A DNA stretch of 14,441 nucleotides from Pseudomonadota bacterium (GCA_023412655.1 JAEYNH010000113.1:1-14441); one strand, 5' to 3'; shown: positions 1-7,447, counted from the stretch's first letter. The notes: generated by a model from the sequence alone, not told the origin. Made by a program: numbers and translations.

Positions 1-155
1 CCATACCGGAGGCGGATTTCCTCGGCCAGGCTCTCAAGCCGGTCGGCGCGGCGGGCGGTGAGCGCCACATCGTAGCCATGGCTGGCGAGGATGCGCGCAA
101 ACGCCGCGCCTATGCCGGCGGATGCGCCCGTGACCAGGGCCAGCCTGCGATCCAT
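1..155 (-). CDS. Short-chain dehydrogenase/reductase (SDR), N-terminal part
   Basis: Partial gene: only the first 51 codons lie in the window and the rest runs off the left edge. Read on the minus strand, the protein begins MDRRLALVTGASAGIG. The TGASAGIG glycine motif (residues 9-16) after a short beta strand is the NAD(P)-binding signature of classical SDR oxidoreductases. It continues with a helix (AAFARILASHGYDV) and a second strand ending in TARR; that basic pair after beta-2 usually indicates a preference for NADP(H). The ATG at 155 is preceded by a GGGGGA ribosome binding site about 10 bases upstream. It is divergent from kup. Substrate cannot be inferred because the catalytic Ser-Tyr-Lys region is outside the window. 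SDR membership is confident, function open. Confidence 0.85.
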   Translation of the reverse strand, partial: MDRRLALVTGASAGIGAAFARILASHGYDVALTARRADRLESLAEEIRLRY

Positions 156-225
156 CTGAACAAAATCCCCCAAAACCCGCGAGACGTAGGAATACGTGCG
201 CAGGGGCCGGGCGCAACCCGCGCCA

Positions 226-254
226 TTGAACGCTGTCCGCTTTGGGTGTATCGC
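226..254 (+). promoter_or_regulatory. Candidate sigma-70 promoter for kup
   Basis: TTGAAC at 226-231 and TATCGC at 249-254 are separated by 17 bases. They match the -35 consensus at 4 of 6 and the -10 consensus at 3 of 6 positions. Transcription would begin near 261 and give a leader of roughly 58 bases that contains the hairpin pair at 286-312. This is inferred from spacing and consensus only; alphaproteobacterial -10 boxes are often weak. Confidence 0.33.
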
Positions 255-285
255 GCCCGCCGCGTGACGGCATGGGGCCGCCAGA

Positions 286-312
286 GGGAACATCTCCGAT
301 GTTTCCCGGAGA
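286..312 (+). promoter_or_regulatory. Alternative hairpins in the kup leader, one covering the ribosome binding site
   Basis: Hairpin A pairs GGGAACATC (286-294) with GATGTTTCCC (298-307): nine base pairs, one bulged T and a three-base loop. It ends exactly where the kup Shine-Dalgarno GGAGA (308-312) begins. Hairpin B pairs TCTCCG (293-298) with CGGAGA (307-312), six base pairs around an eight-base loop, and would bury that Shine-Dalgarno. A and B use the same bases (293-294, 298 and 307), so they cannot form together. The structure is read directly from sequence. A role in controlling kup translation is inference; no known riboswitch class is recognised. Confidence 0.45.
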
Positions 313-318
313 CTGTGG

Positions 319-2238
319 ATGGCTGATCCGGCCGGCGCTCCCGACCACGGAGCGGAAGGGACGCAGCACGCGCCCAAGGAAGGCTTCCTCGCCCTCACGA
401 TCGCCTCGGTCGGTGTCGTGTTCGGCGACATCGGCACCAGCCCGCTCTATGCGATGCGCGTGGCCCTGGCCAGCACCGCCAGCGGAGGCGCCGATGAGGG
501 CGCCGTCCTCGGTGTGGTCTCGCTGATCACCTGGGCGCTGATCCTCATCGTCACGATCAAGTACGTCGTCTTCCTGATGCGGGCGGACAACAAGGGCGAA
601 GGCGGCACGCTTGCCCTGATGGCCCTGGCCCAGCGGCTGCTGCCGGGACACCGGTCGGTGATCGTCTTCTTCCTCGGCGTGGTCGGGGCTGCGCTGTTCT
701 ATGGCGACGGCGTGCTCACCCCGGCGGTGTCGGTGGTGAGCGCCGTGGAGGGACTGAAGATCGCGCCGGGCGTGGGCGACGCCTTGGCGCCTTATGTGCT
801 GCCGATCTCGGCGGGCATCCTGATCGCCCTCTTCCTGGTGCAGTCCAAGGGCACGGCCCGGGTCGGCAAGCTGTTCGGTCCGATCACCGTGGCCTGGTTC
901 CTCACCCTCGGCGCCCTCGGCGTCTACCACATCGCCGACGACCCCTCGATCATCCGCGGGCTGCTGCCCCATTACGGGGTGATCATGCTGTTCGAAAACG
1001 GGATCCTGGGCTTCCTGATCCTCGGCGGGGTGTTCCTGGCGGTGACCGGCGCCGAAGCGCTGTACGCCGACATGGGCCACTTCGGGAAAGGCCCGCTGCG
1101 GGCGGCCTGGCTCTACCTCGTCCTGCCCTGCCTGCTGCTCAACTACTTCGGCCAGGGCGCCCTGGTGCTGTCGAACCCCGAGGCGAGGGCCAATCCGTTC
1201 TTCGAGATGGTTCCCGAGCCGGTCTACTGGCCGGTGCTGCTTCTCGCTACGGTGGGGACCATCATCGCCAGCCAGGCGGTGATCACCGGCGCCTTCTCGG
1301 TCACCCAGCAGGCGGTATCCCTGGGCTTGCTGCCGCGAATGGACATCCGCCGCACGAGCGAGACCCAGGCGGGCCAGATCTTCGTGCCGCAGGTGAACAC
1401 CATGCTGCTGATCGGCGTCCTGACCCTGGTCTTCCTGTTCCAGACTTCGGACCGTCTGACCGCCGCCTACGGCATTGCGGTCACCGGGGCGATGCTGGTC
1501 GACACCCTGCTGTTCTTCGTGATCATCCGGCACCTGTGGAAGCGGCCGCTGTGGCAGGCGGTGCTCGGCGCCGGCTTCTTCGGCGTGATCGACGTGGTGT
1601 TCGTGGGCGCCAACCTGCTGAAGATCCCGCAAGGCGCCTGGGCGCCGCTGGTGCTGGGCGCGGCCCTCGTGCTGATCATGTGGACCTGGACGCGGGGCAC
1701 GCGGATCCTCTCCGAGAAGACCCGCCGCGACAGCGTGTCGATGGCCGAACTCGCCGACATCCTCAAGGCGCGGGCCCCCCATCGGGCGCCCGGCACGGCG
1801 ATCTTCCTGACGTCGGATCCCGAGACCGCGCCGGTGGCGCTGATGCACAACCTCAAGCACAACAAGGTGCTGCACGAGAAGAACATCGTCCTGACGGTGG
1901 AGACCGCCGAGACGCCCAGGGTCCGGGAGTCCAAGCGGATCCGCATCGAGCCCATCAACGAGGACTTCAAGAAGGTGGTGGTCACCTACGGCTTCATGGA
2001 AAGCCCGAACGTGCCCAAGGCGCTCGGCCTGTGTCGCAAGGCCGGCCTGAAATTCGACATCATGGCCACCAGCTTCTTCCTCGGCCGCCGCTCCGTGGTG
2101 CCCTCGGCCCAGTCGGGGATGCCCCTCTGGCAGGACAAGCTGTTCATCTTCCTGATGAAGAACGCGGCCAACCCCACGGACTTCTACAAGATCCCGCCCG
2201 GCCGGGTGGTGGAACTCGGAACACAGGTGACCGTCTAG
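319..2238 (+). CDS. kup: Kup-type low-affinity potassium uptake protein
   Basis: Kup/HAK/KUP-family secondary transporter, thought to bring K+ across the inner membrane together with protons. The 639-residue length fits the family (E. coli Kup has 622). The family hallmark GDIGTSPLYA is at residues 36-45 in the first membrane helix. Other family blocks follow: YGDGVLTPA, GTARVGKLFGPI, ALYADMGHFG and NYFGQGALVL. About twelve hydrophobic helices fill residues 25-460. The rest is a soluble C-terminal domain containing HNLKHNKVLHEKN, also typical of Kup. The first 20 residues are polar and variable. The ATG at 319 has GGAGA at 308-312, six bases upstream, and this site lies within competing hairpins. 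A small membrane protein gene follows without any gap. Identification is firm; ion specificity is inferred from the family. Confidence 0.96.
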   Translation: MADPAGAPDHGAEGTQHAPKEGFLALTIASVGVVFGDIGTSPLYAMRVALASTASGGADEGAVLGVVSLITWALILIVTIKYVVFLMRADNKGEGGTLALMALAQRLLPGHRSVIVFFLGVVGAALFYGDGVLTPAVSVVSAVEGLKIAPGVGDALAPYVLPISAGILIALFLVQSKGTARVGKLFGPITVAWFLTLGALGVYHIADDPSIIRGLLPHYGVIMLFENGILGFLILGGVFLAVTGAEALYADMGHFGKGPLRAAWLYLVLPCLLLNYFGQGALVLSNPEARANPFFEMVPEPVYWPVLLLATVGTIIASQAVITGAFSVTQQAVSLGLLPRMDIRRTSETQAGQIFVPQVNTMLLIGVLTLVFLFQTSDRLTAAYGIAVTGAMLVDTLLFFVIIRHLWKRPLWQAVLGAGFFGVIDVVFVGANLLKIPQGAWAPLVLGAALVLIMWTWTRGTRILSEKTRRDSVSMAELADILKARAPHRAPGTAIFLTSDPETAPVALMHNLKHNKVLHEKNIVLTVETAETPRVRESKRIRIEPINEDFKKVVVTYGFMESPNVPKALGLCRKAGLKFDIMATSFFLGRRSVVPSAQSGMPLWQDKLFIFLMKNAANPTDFYKIPPGRVVELGTQVTV

Positions 2239-2610
2239 GTGTCGATCAGTCTTCTCTCCGTCCTCGGCGACGCCATGTGGATCGTCGCCATGGCCATGAT
2301 CGCCTCGGGCTCGCAGCGCTTCTGGAAGCGTTTGCCGGCCGAGGTCCGCGTGCCCATGCAGTGGAGCCTCAGCCAGAAGCCCACCTGGCGCGCGGCCAAG
2401 CCGCTGGCGTTCGGCCTCACCGTCGGCATACCCCTGGTGGTCGGCCTCCTGCTATCGGCCGCCGCCCGCGATCCTTCGATTCCGCCCGCCGAGGTGCTGC
2501 TGGTTTTCCTGGTGCGGGCCTTCACCGCGCCCCTGTTCGTCCTGGTCCACTATGCCTGGATGCGCGCCTCCGCCGCGACACTGGAGGCCGAAGGCGCACT
2601 GAAGCCTTGA
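2239..2610 (+). CDS. Small membrane protein of unknown function, coupled to kup
   Basis: The 123-residue product is not recognised. It has three hydrophobic stretches, at about residues 5-24, 55-75 and 84-107, with a basic, proline- and tryptophan-containing segment between the first and second (FWKRLPAEVRVP). The GTG start at 2239 directly follows the TAG stop of kup, so the two are probably translationally coupled; no convincing Shine-Dalgarno stands apart from the kup coding sequence. An internal ATG at 2275 would remove the first twelve residues but has no better ribosome binding site. The 67 bases to argG contain no strong terminator. A role linked to Kup or the envelope is suggested only by position. 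The reading frame looks real because it is open exactly between its neighbours and has coherent membrane topology. Confidence 0.72.
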   Translation: MSISLLSVLGDAMWIVAMAMIASGSQRFWKRLPAEVRVPMQWSLSQKPTWRAAKPLAFGLTVGIPLVVGLLLSAAARDPSIPPAEVLLVFLVRAFTAPLFVLVHYAWMRASAATLEAEGALKP

Positions 2611-2677
2611 ACCGGCGGCCTCGGCGCCCTTAAAGGCGCGCGACTTCCCACTTCTCTTTTCGCAAGGTTCCGCCGCG

Positions 2678-3952
2678 ATGGCTGACAAGAAGCCCGTCAA
2701 GAAGGTCGTTCTCGCCTATTCCGGCGGCCTCGACACCTCGATCATCCTGAAGTGGCTGCAGACCGAATACGGCGCCGAGGTGGTGACCTTCACCGCCGAC
2801 CTGGGCCAGGGCGAGGAGTTGGGCCCGGCGCGAGAGAAGGCGCTGATGCTGGGCATCAAGCCCGAGAACATCTTCATCGACGACCTGCGCGAGGAGTTCG
2901 TCCGGGACTTCGTGTTCCCGATGTTCCGGGCCAACACGGTCTATGAGGGCCAGTACCTGCTCGGGACCTCCATCGCCCGGCCGCTGATCGCCAAGCGCCA
3001 GATCGAGATCGCCCGCCAGGTCGGCGCCGACGCCGTCTGCCACGGAGCCACCGGCAAGGGGAACGACCAGGTCCGGTTCGAACTCGCCTACTACGCTCTT
3101 GAGCCGGACATCCGGGTGATCGCCCCCTGGCGCGAGTGGAATTTCCGCAGCCGGGAAGCCCTGATCGACTTCGCCGAGAAGCACCAGATCCCGATCAGCA
3201 AGGACAAGCGCGGCGAGAGTCCGTTCAGCGTCGACGCCAACCTGCTGCACTCCTCTTCGGAGGGTAAGGTGCTCGAGGATCCCTCCGTCGAGGCCCCCGA
3301 GTTCGTGCACATGCGGACGATCTCGCCCGAGGACGCGCCCGACAAGGCGACGGTCATCACCATCGACTTCGAGAGGGGCGATCCCGTCGCCATCGACGGC
3401 CAGAAGCTGTCGCCGGCGGCGCTGCTCACGCGACTGAACGAGCTCGGCCACGACAACGGCATCGGACGCCTCGACCTCGTGGAAAACCGCTTCGTCGGCA
3501 TGAAGTCGCGCGGCGTCTACGAAACCCCCGGCGGGACGATCCTGCTGGCCGCACATCGTGGCATCGAGAGCATCACCCTGGACCGGGGCGCCATGCACCT
3601 GAAGGACGAGCTGATGCCGAAGTACGCCTCGCTCATCTACAACGGCTTCTGGTTCTCGGCCGAACGCGAGATGCTGCAGGCGGCCATCGACAAGAGCCAG
3701 GAGCCGGTGGCCGGCCAGGTGCGCGTGAAGCTCTACAAGGGCAACGTGACCGTCATCGGCCGCACTTCGCCCTACTCGCTCTACGACCAGGAACTCGTCA
3801 CCTTCGAGGAAGGCGCGGTCGCCTACGACCACCGCGACGCCGAGGGCTTCATCAAGCTCAACGCCCTGCGCCTGCGCGTGATGGCCAATCGCGACCGCCG
3901 CCGGGGCAAGCCGCTGGGCGCCCTGCCTGACGGCGAGCACTACACCGGCTAG
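2678..3952 (+). CDS. argG: Argininosuccinate synthase
   Basis: Catalyses the ATP-dependent condensation of citrulline and aspartate to argininosuccinate, the penultimate step of arginine synthesis, in the cytosol. The 424 residues are close to the usual 400-440. The PP-loop ATP-pyrophosphatase motif AYSGGLDTS is at residues 13-21. The second family signature, GATGKGNDQVRFE, is at 123-135. TVYEGQYLLGTSIARPL (87-103) and the SPFSVDANLLHSSSEG block are also characteristic. The ATG at 2678 follows AAGGTT about ten bases upstream and gives the expected short basic N-terminus before the first beta strand. The gene lies 67 bases after the small membrane protein and ends six bases from the convergent KTSC gene. 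No operator for arginine control was recognised. Identification is secure. Confidence 0.97.
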   Translation: MADKKPVKKVVLAYSGGLDTSIILKWLQTEYGAEVVTFTADLGQGEELGPAREKALMLGIKPENIFIDDLREEFVRDFVFPMFRANTVYEGQYLLGTSIARPLIAKRQIEIARQVGADAVCHGATGKGNDQVRFELAYYALEPDIRVIAPWREWNFRSREALIDFAEKHQIPISKDKRGESPFSVDANLLHSSSEGKVLEDPSVEAPEFVHMRTISPEDAPDKATVITIDFERGDPVAIDGQKLSPAALLTRLNELGHDNGIGRLDLVENRFVGMKSRGVYETPGGTILLAAHRGIESITLDRGAMHLKDELMPKYASLIYNGFWFSAEREMLQAAIDKSQEPVAGQVRVKLYKGNVTVIGRTSPYSLYDQELVTFEEGAVAYDHRDAEGFIKLNALRLRVMANRDRRRGKPLGALPDGEHYTG

Positions 3953-3958
3953 GCGGCA

Positions 3959-4165
3959 CTAGCTCTCGATCTTGTTGTAGGGATAGTTGTCGCGGATCTG
4001 AGCCTGGAAGAACCGGCCCTTGCTGTCGGCTTCCAGGAACGAGCGGTGCACCTCTCCCGGCACGCCCACATAGACGTAGCGCTCGCCGCTCTGGAAGCGG
4101 ACGAGCAGCTTCGCGCGCTCGGCGTCATAGTCGATTTCCTGGATCGCAGCGGATTCGACGTACAT
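3959..4165 (-). CDS. KTSC domain protein
   Basis: The 68-residue protein consists almost entirely of a KTSC domain, a small module also found at the C-terminus of some lysyl-tRNA synthetases. Visible hallmarks are the IDYD start of the first strand (residues 11-14), the FQSGERYVYVGVP hairpin (24-36), and the SKGRFF motif (48-53) followed by IRDNYPY. The biochemical role of the stand-alone form is not established; nucleic-acid binding has been suggested for the family and is not shown here. The ATG at 4165 has GGAG at 4173-4176, seven bases upstream on the minus strand. The stop lies six bases from the argG stop with no room for a terminator between these convergent genes. Family assignment is confident. 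Confidence 0.88.
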   Translation of the reverse strand: MYVESAAIQEIDYDAERAKLLVRFQSGERYVYVGVPGEVHRSFLEADSKGRFFQAQIRDNYPYNKIES

Positions 4166-4232
4166 GGGCGCACTCCAGGACGCTCAGCCCCCGGCTAGAA
4201 CGTCCTGGCCGCCCAGGGTGGTTCCCCCGCAT

Positions 4233-4281
4233 AACCCTTGGCAAAGGCGCGTCATGGACGTGGCTTTGCCGAACTGGGGTT
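4233..4281. repeat. Long imperfect inverted repeat between the KTSC and MAPEG genes
   Basis: TTGGCAAAG at 4238-4246 pairs with CTTTGCC-GAA at 4264-4273, and the outer AACCC (4233-4237) pairs with GGGGTT (4276-4281) after a small interruption. The loop is 17 bases. No T-run follows on either strand, so an intrinsic terminator is unlikely. It lies 60 bases before the MAPEG start and 68 bases upstream of the KTSC start, so it could be an operator-like element or a leader structure. Only the pairing is seen; function is open. Confidence 0.35.
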
Positions 4282-4341
4282 CCCCGGAGCGCCGGGAGGC
4301 GCCAAGCTTGACCGCAACGACCGGTCGGGAAGCTATCAAGC

Positions 4342-4746
4342 ATGCAGACGCACGCCTACGTCGCCATCGTGACCATCCTGGCGCTGCTCACATACCTCTG
4401 GATGGGGCTGCAGGTGGCCGCGGCCCGCCGCAAATGCGGCATCGACGCGCCGGCGATGACCGGCGATCCGCTGCTCGAGCGCAGCATCCGCGCGCATGTG
4501 AACACCCTGGAATGGCTGCCCATCTTCCTGCCCGTCCTGTGGCTCTTCGCGCTGTACTGGAGCGACCGGTGGGCCGCCGTGCTCGGCCTGGTGTGGATCG
4601 TTGGCCGCATCGCATACCAGCGCGGCTATGTCCGTGATCCCTCGAAGCGCGAACTGGGCTTCCTGATTCAGGCTCTGGCGACGGCGATCCTGCTGTTCGG
4701 AGCGCTCGGACGCGCCATCTATGTGGCCGTGACGATCGGCGGCTAG
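4342..4746 (+). CDS. MAPEG-family integral membrane protein
   Basis: Related to the membrane-associated proteins in eicosanoid and glutathione metabolism, which include microsomal glutathione transferases. The 134 residues form four hydrophobic helices, at about 5-25, 57-77, 78-93 and 107-130, the MAPEG topology. The family signature is clear after helix one: ERSIRAHVNTLEW (residues 46-58) holds the Glu-Arg pair, the Arg and Asn used for glutathione binding in characterised members, and the following Glu. The ATG at 4342 follows GGGAAG at 4328-4333. Its own catalytic activity cannot be judged, since many bacterial members are uncharacterised. It is flanked by an inverted repeat upstream and a separate lipoprotein gene downstream. 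Confidence 0.88.
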   Translation: MQTHAYVAIVTILALLTYLWMGLQVAAARRKCGIDAPAMTGDPLLERSIRAHVNTLEWLPIFLPVLWLFALYWSDRWAAVLGLVWIVGRIAYQRGYVRDPSKRELGFLIQALATAILLFGALGRAIYVAVTIGG

Positions 4747-4868
4747 CCATGGTTGTCGGGGCCAAAAGACAACTTCTCCGAGCAGACCGGCGCTCAAGCA
4801 ACCAGAATGGTCTTCAAGATGTTAGTACTTGCATCGTCCTCTCAGGACATCCGCTTTCGAGATCCGAA

Positions 4869-5453
4869 ATGACGAAGAGAACAGCCGCTATCACCGTCGG
4901 TCTGGCCTTGGTCGCCGGCCTCGCCGCCTGCGCCTCGCCTACGCCCTACCAGCCCGATATCCCAGGTCAGCAGACGTCGGGCGGTTATTCCGATGTCGAG
5001 ATCGAACCGAACCGGTTCCGGGTGAGCTTCCAGGGCAACACCCTGACCTCGCGCGAGACGGTGGAGGGTTACCTCCTGTTCCGCGCCGCCGAGCTGACGG
5101 TGCAGCAGGGTTACGACTGGTTCTCCATCGTCGAGCGCAGCACCGACAAGCAGAGCCGCACCTACGTGGAGCCCGATCCGCTCTACACGCCCTGGTATGG
5201 CCCCACCTTCGGCTACTGGCGCCCGTCCTGGCGCTACTACGGAGCCGGCTTCGGGTGGCGCACCTGGGATCCGTTCTGGGGTGATCCCTTCTGGGCCAAC
5301 CGCGTCGATGTCCGCACGGTGAACCGCTACGAAGCGACGGCCGAGATCGTGATGAGCAAGGGCCAGAAGCCGGCCAACGATCCCAAGGCCTTCGACGCCC
5401 GGGCCGTGATCGCCGCGCTCGCCCCACGCATCCGGTATCCGTCACAGCGCTGA
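4869..5453 (+). CDS. Aromatic-rich lipoprotein, CC0125/CC1285-like
   Basis: A predicted outer-envelope lipoprotein of 194 residues. It has a basic N-terminus, a hydrophobic core (residues 6-19) and the lipobox LAAC with lipidated Cys21; residue 22 is Ala rather than Asp, which favours transport to the outer membrane under the E. coli rule. Residues 41-100 contain the pattern RFRVSFQGN...VEGYLLFRAAELTVQQGYDWF, which resembles the Caulobacter CC0125/CC1285 lipoprotein family. Residues 105-142 are unusually rich in Trp, Tyr, Phe, Gly and Pro. The function is unknown. I chose the ATG at 4869 (GAGAT six bases upstream) because an in-frame ATG at 4749 would place about 40 residues ahead of the signal peptide. 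A strong terminator follows within eleven bases, so it is probably transcribed alone. Confidence 0.88.
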   Translation: MTKRTAAITVGLALVAGLAACASPTPYQPDIPGQQTSGGYSDVEIEPNRFRVSFQGNTLTSRETVEGYLLFRAAELTVQQGYDWFSIVERSTDKQSRTYVEPDPLYTPWYGPTFGYWRPSWRYYGAGFGWRTWDPFWGDPFWANRVDVRTVNRYEATAEIVMSKGQKPANDPKAFDARAVIAALAPRIRYPSQR

Positions 5454-5463
5454 GAGTGGCGAG

Positions 5464-5492
5464 ACCCTCCGGCGGCCCCCGCCGGAGGGTTT
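5464..5492 (+). terminator. Strong intrinsic terminator after the lipoprotein gene
   Basis: A perfect twelve-base-pair stem, ACCCTCCGGCGG (5464-5475) with CCGCCGGAGGGT (5479-5490), around a CCC loop, followed by two further T bases. It starts eleven bases after the lipoprotein stop codon and separates that gene from the glycosyltransferase block. The T-run is short but the stem is very stable. Confidence 0.85.
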
Positions 5493-5537
5493 CAGCGCCC
5501 GCTGGACGACCGATGAGACGGCGGCTACCTCAGGCGG

Positions 5538-6491
5538 ATGCCGCAGGTCACCGTCGCCATTCCGGCCTACCGGCCGCAGTTCCTGGGGCAGGCGATCGCC
5601 AGCGTGCTCGCCCAGACTTTCGACGACTATGAACTCCTGATCTCCGACGACGCGCCCGACGAGACCGTAAAGGCCGTCGTCGCGCGGTTCGCCGACCCGC
5701 GGATCAGGGTGATCGAAGGTCCCAGGCAGGGGCTGGTCCCCAACAGTATGCGGCTATGGGAGGACGCGCGGGCGGACCTGCTGAAGTTCGTCTACGACGA
5801 CGACTTCCTGTTGCCGTTCGCGCTGGCGGATCTTCAGGCCGCGCTCGCGGCCCAGCCGGACGCCAACTACGCCTTCTGCCAGCGCCACTGGGTCGACACC
5901 TCTGGCCGCATCACCAGCTCTCCGAAGCCGCTGCAGCGGGATAGTATGACGCTGATTCAGGGCGCGGATGTCGCCCGCGCCCTCGTCGGCACAATGAGCA
6001 ATCCGCTTGGCGAGCCGACCTGCCTGCTGATCCGAAGGTCGCGCTTCGACGGGCCAGATTGCCTTGGAAGCTTTGCCGGGCTTCCCATTCGGCACATGGT
6101 CGATGTGGCCTTCTTTCTCAACGCCGCGGCGCGAGGACCCTGCCTGGGCCTGCCCTCGTTCGGGGCCGCGTTCCGCCGTCATCCGGATCAGGCGACCTCG
6201 GATCAGGCGGCCCCGGCTTTCTCCCTGGCGATCCTCGAATGGGAGATCTTCCTGCGCGGTGCTGTGTCGGGCGGCCTGGTTCCAGCGGCGAGCGCCCTGG
6301 CGATCCTGCCGCGCCTGGAAGACGCCTATCGGCGGTTCGCGCCGCAGTTCCCGGAGCTTGAGGGGTTCCTGGCCGGTCTGCCGACGCTCCGCACCGCATT
6401 GGAGGATGAAGCGGCCGATCTGGTCACCGACGGCTTCCGCGACTTGGTGTCAGACGCCCACGCCGCCATCGCCGCTCGACGATCGATCTAG
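5538..6491 (+). CDS. Family 2 glycosyltransferase, paralogue A
   Basis: GT-A fold glycosyltransferase that should transfer a sugar from a nucleotide-sugar donor; donor and acceptor are unknown. Of 317 residues, the first 100 hold the family-2 hallmarks: VAIPAYRP (6-13), FLGQAIASVLAQTF, the nucleotide-binding ISDDAPDE (35-42), and a metal-binding DXD-type triplet DDD at 87-89 in FVYDDDF. A later block, FRRHPDQATS, matches FRRHGDQHSS in the convergent neighbour, of which this is a clear paralogue. There is no membrane segment, so it is probably cytosolic. The ATG at 5538 is the only usable start, as an in-frame stop lies at 5514-5516; AGG is only three bases upstream, so initiation may be weak. 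Its TAG stop overlaps the stop of paralogue B. Confidence 0.9.
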   Translation: MPQVTVAIPAYRPQFLGQAIASVLAQTFDDYELLISDDAPDETVKAVVARFADPRIRVIEGPRQGLVPNSMRLWEDARADLLKFVYDDDFLLPFALADLQAALAAQPDANYAFCQRHWVDTSGRITSSPKPLQRDSMTLIQGADVARALVGTMSNPLGEPTCLLIRRSRFDGPDCLGSFAGLPIRHMVDVAFFLNAAARGPCLGLPSFGAAFRRHPDQATSDQAAPAFSLAILEWEIFLRGAVSGGLVPAASALAILPRLEDAYRRFAPQFPELEGFLAGLPTLRTALEDEAADLVTDGFRDLVSDAHAAIAARRSI

Positions 6492-7447
6492 CCGTTTGCG
6501 CTCACCCTAGCCCGCCGATCGTCCTCCACGGCGTGCCATTGGGTCAGGAAGGCTTCGTCCAGCAGCATCCGGTCGCCGGCCGAGACCCGACGGCGCAGCT
6601 CGGGCAGTTCTCTCTGCAGCCGCACCAGCTCCGGCAGCCGGTCCACGAACAGGCCGTAGAAGCGGTCCAACGTGTCGATCGCCTTCATGGCCGCTTCCGA
6701 CTTCAACGTCCCCGCCGAGATTTCGCCGCGGATCACCACTTCCCACTCGGCGACCACCTTTGTGTAGAGCGGATTGGCGGCGGGCGAGGAGTGCTGATCC
6801 CCGTGCCGGCGGAACTGCGCCACGGTGCGACCGACCCCGGCCAGCGGACCGACGCGAGCCGCATTGAGATAGAACGAGACGTCGTTGAGCATCTCCATCG
6901 GCAGGCCGCGATAGTCGAGAATATGGGCGAGCTCGACGCCTGCGCTCCGGTTTATCAGGACGTTGGAGAACTCCCCGATCCGGTTGTCGCATGCCGGCAG
7001 CAGTAATGGTGCGAGCCGATCGGCCGCTAGCGCCACCGCCTTGCCCGGCGCAATGAGCCGCGGCTCGGAGATCACCCGCCCCTCAGCGTCTATGATGTCG
7101 CGATGACCGAAGGCAAGGCCGACGCCAGGCGTTCGATCGAGCAGCTCACAAAGATCGGTCAGGGCGCTCGGGTGAAGGACATCATCGTCAAACAGGTATT
7201 TCAGCCGCGGGCGCGCTGCCTGTGACCAAAGACGAGACATGTTCGACTTCGCACCCTCACGTCCTGCGGTGCGCGAGTAGCTGATGCGGGGATCGCGGTA
7301 ACGGCTCACAACCTCCGCGACCTCCTCGCCGCCGCTGTCGTCGCTGATCAGCAACTCGAAGTCGGAGAAGCTCTGGGCGAGCACGCTCGCGATGCTCTGG
7401 CCGAGAAAGCGGGGTCGGAAGGCCGGGATCAGGACGCTGACGCTCAA
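6488..7447 (-). CDS. Family 2 glycosyltransferase, paralogue B
   Basis: GT-A fold glycosyltransferase of 319 residues with VLIPAFRP (5-12), FLGQSIASVLAQSF, LLISDD (32-37) and DDD at 87-89, the same residue positions as in paralogue A. Similarity continues along the chain (GLPMEMLNDVSFYLNAA against GLPIRHMVDVAFFLNAA), so the pair arose by duplication. The start is a TTG at 7447: it is preceded by AGAGGG at 7455-7460 with seven-base spacing, and it places the first beta strand at residue 3 as in the paralogue. It lies 63 bases downstream of the larger glycosyltransferase on the same strand, probably one transcript. Acceptor and donor are not known. Confidence 0.9.
   Translation of the reverse strand: MSVSVLIPAFRPRFLGQSIASVLAQSFSDFELLISDDSGGEEVAEVVSRYRDPRISYSRTAGREGAKSNMSRLWSQAARPRLKYLFDDDVLHPSALTDLCELLDRTPGVGLAFGHRDIIDAEGRVISEPRLIAPGKAVALAADRLAPLLLPACDNRIGEFSNVLINRSAGVELAHILDYRGLPMEMLNDVSFYLNAARVGPLAGVGRTVAQFRRHGDQHSSPAANPLYTKVVAEWEVVIRGEISAGTLKSEAAMKAIDTLDRFYGLFVDRLPELVRLQRELPELRRRVSAGDRMLLDEAFLTQWHAVEDDRRARVSANG

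Noticed and set aside
34..1875. Long open frame on the minus strand opposite kup
   Set aside because: Rich in Arg, His, Gln, Asp and Gly with no recognisable domain; it is a high-GC antisense shadow of kup. The true SDR start at 155 lies in a different frame.
2624..2639. GCGCC-N6-GGCGC dyad before argG as an arginine operator or terminator
   Set aside because: Five-pair arms are expected by chance at this GC content, and it does not resemble a known arginine operator.
2630..3940. Long minus-strand open frame opposite argG
   Set aside because: The plus strand encodes an unmistakable ArgG; the antisense frame has no family features.
4752..4773. GTTGTC...GACAAC hairpin after the MAPEG gene as a terminator
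   Set aside because: Only six base pairs with a ten-base loop and no T-run, so too weak to list as a feature.
4749..4868. Upstream ATG for the lipoprotein gene
   Set aside because: It would put about 40 residues before the signal peptide and destroy lipoprotein export; the ATG at 4869 gives a proper lipobox at Cys21.
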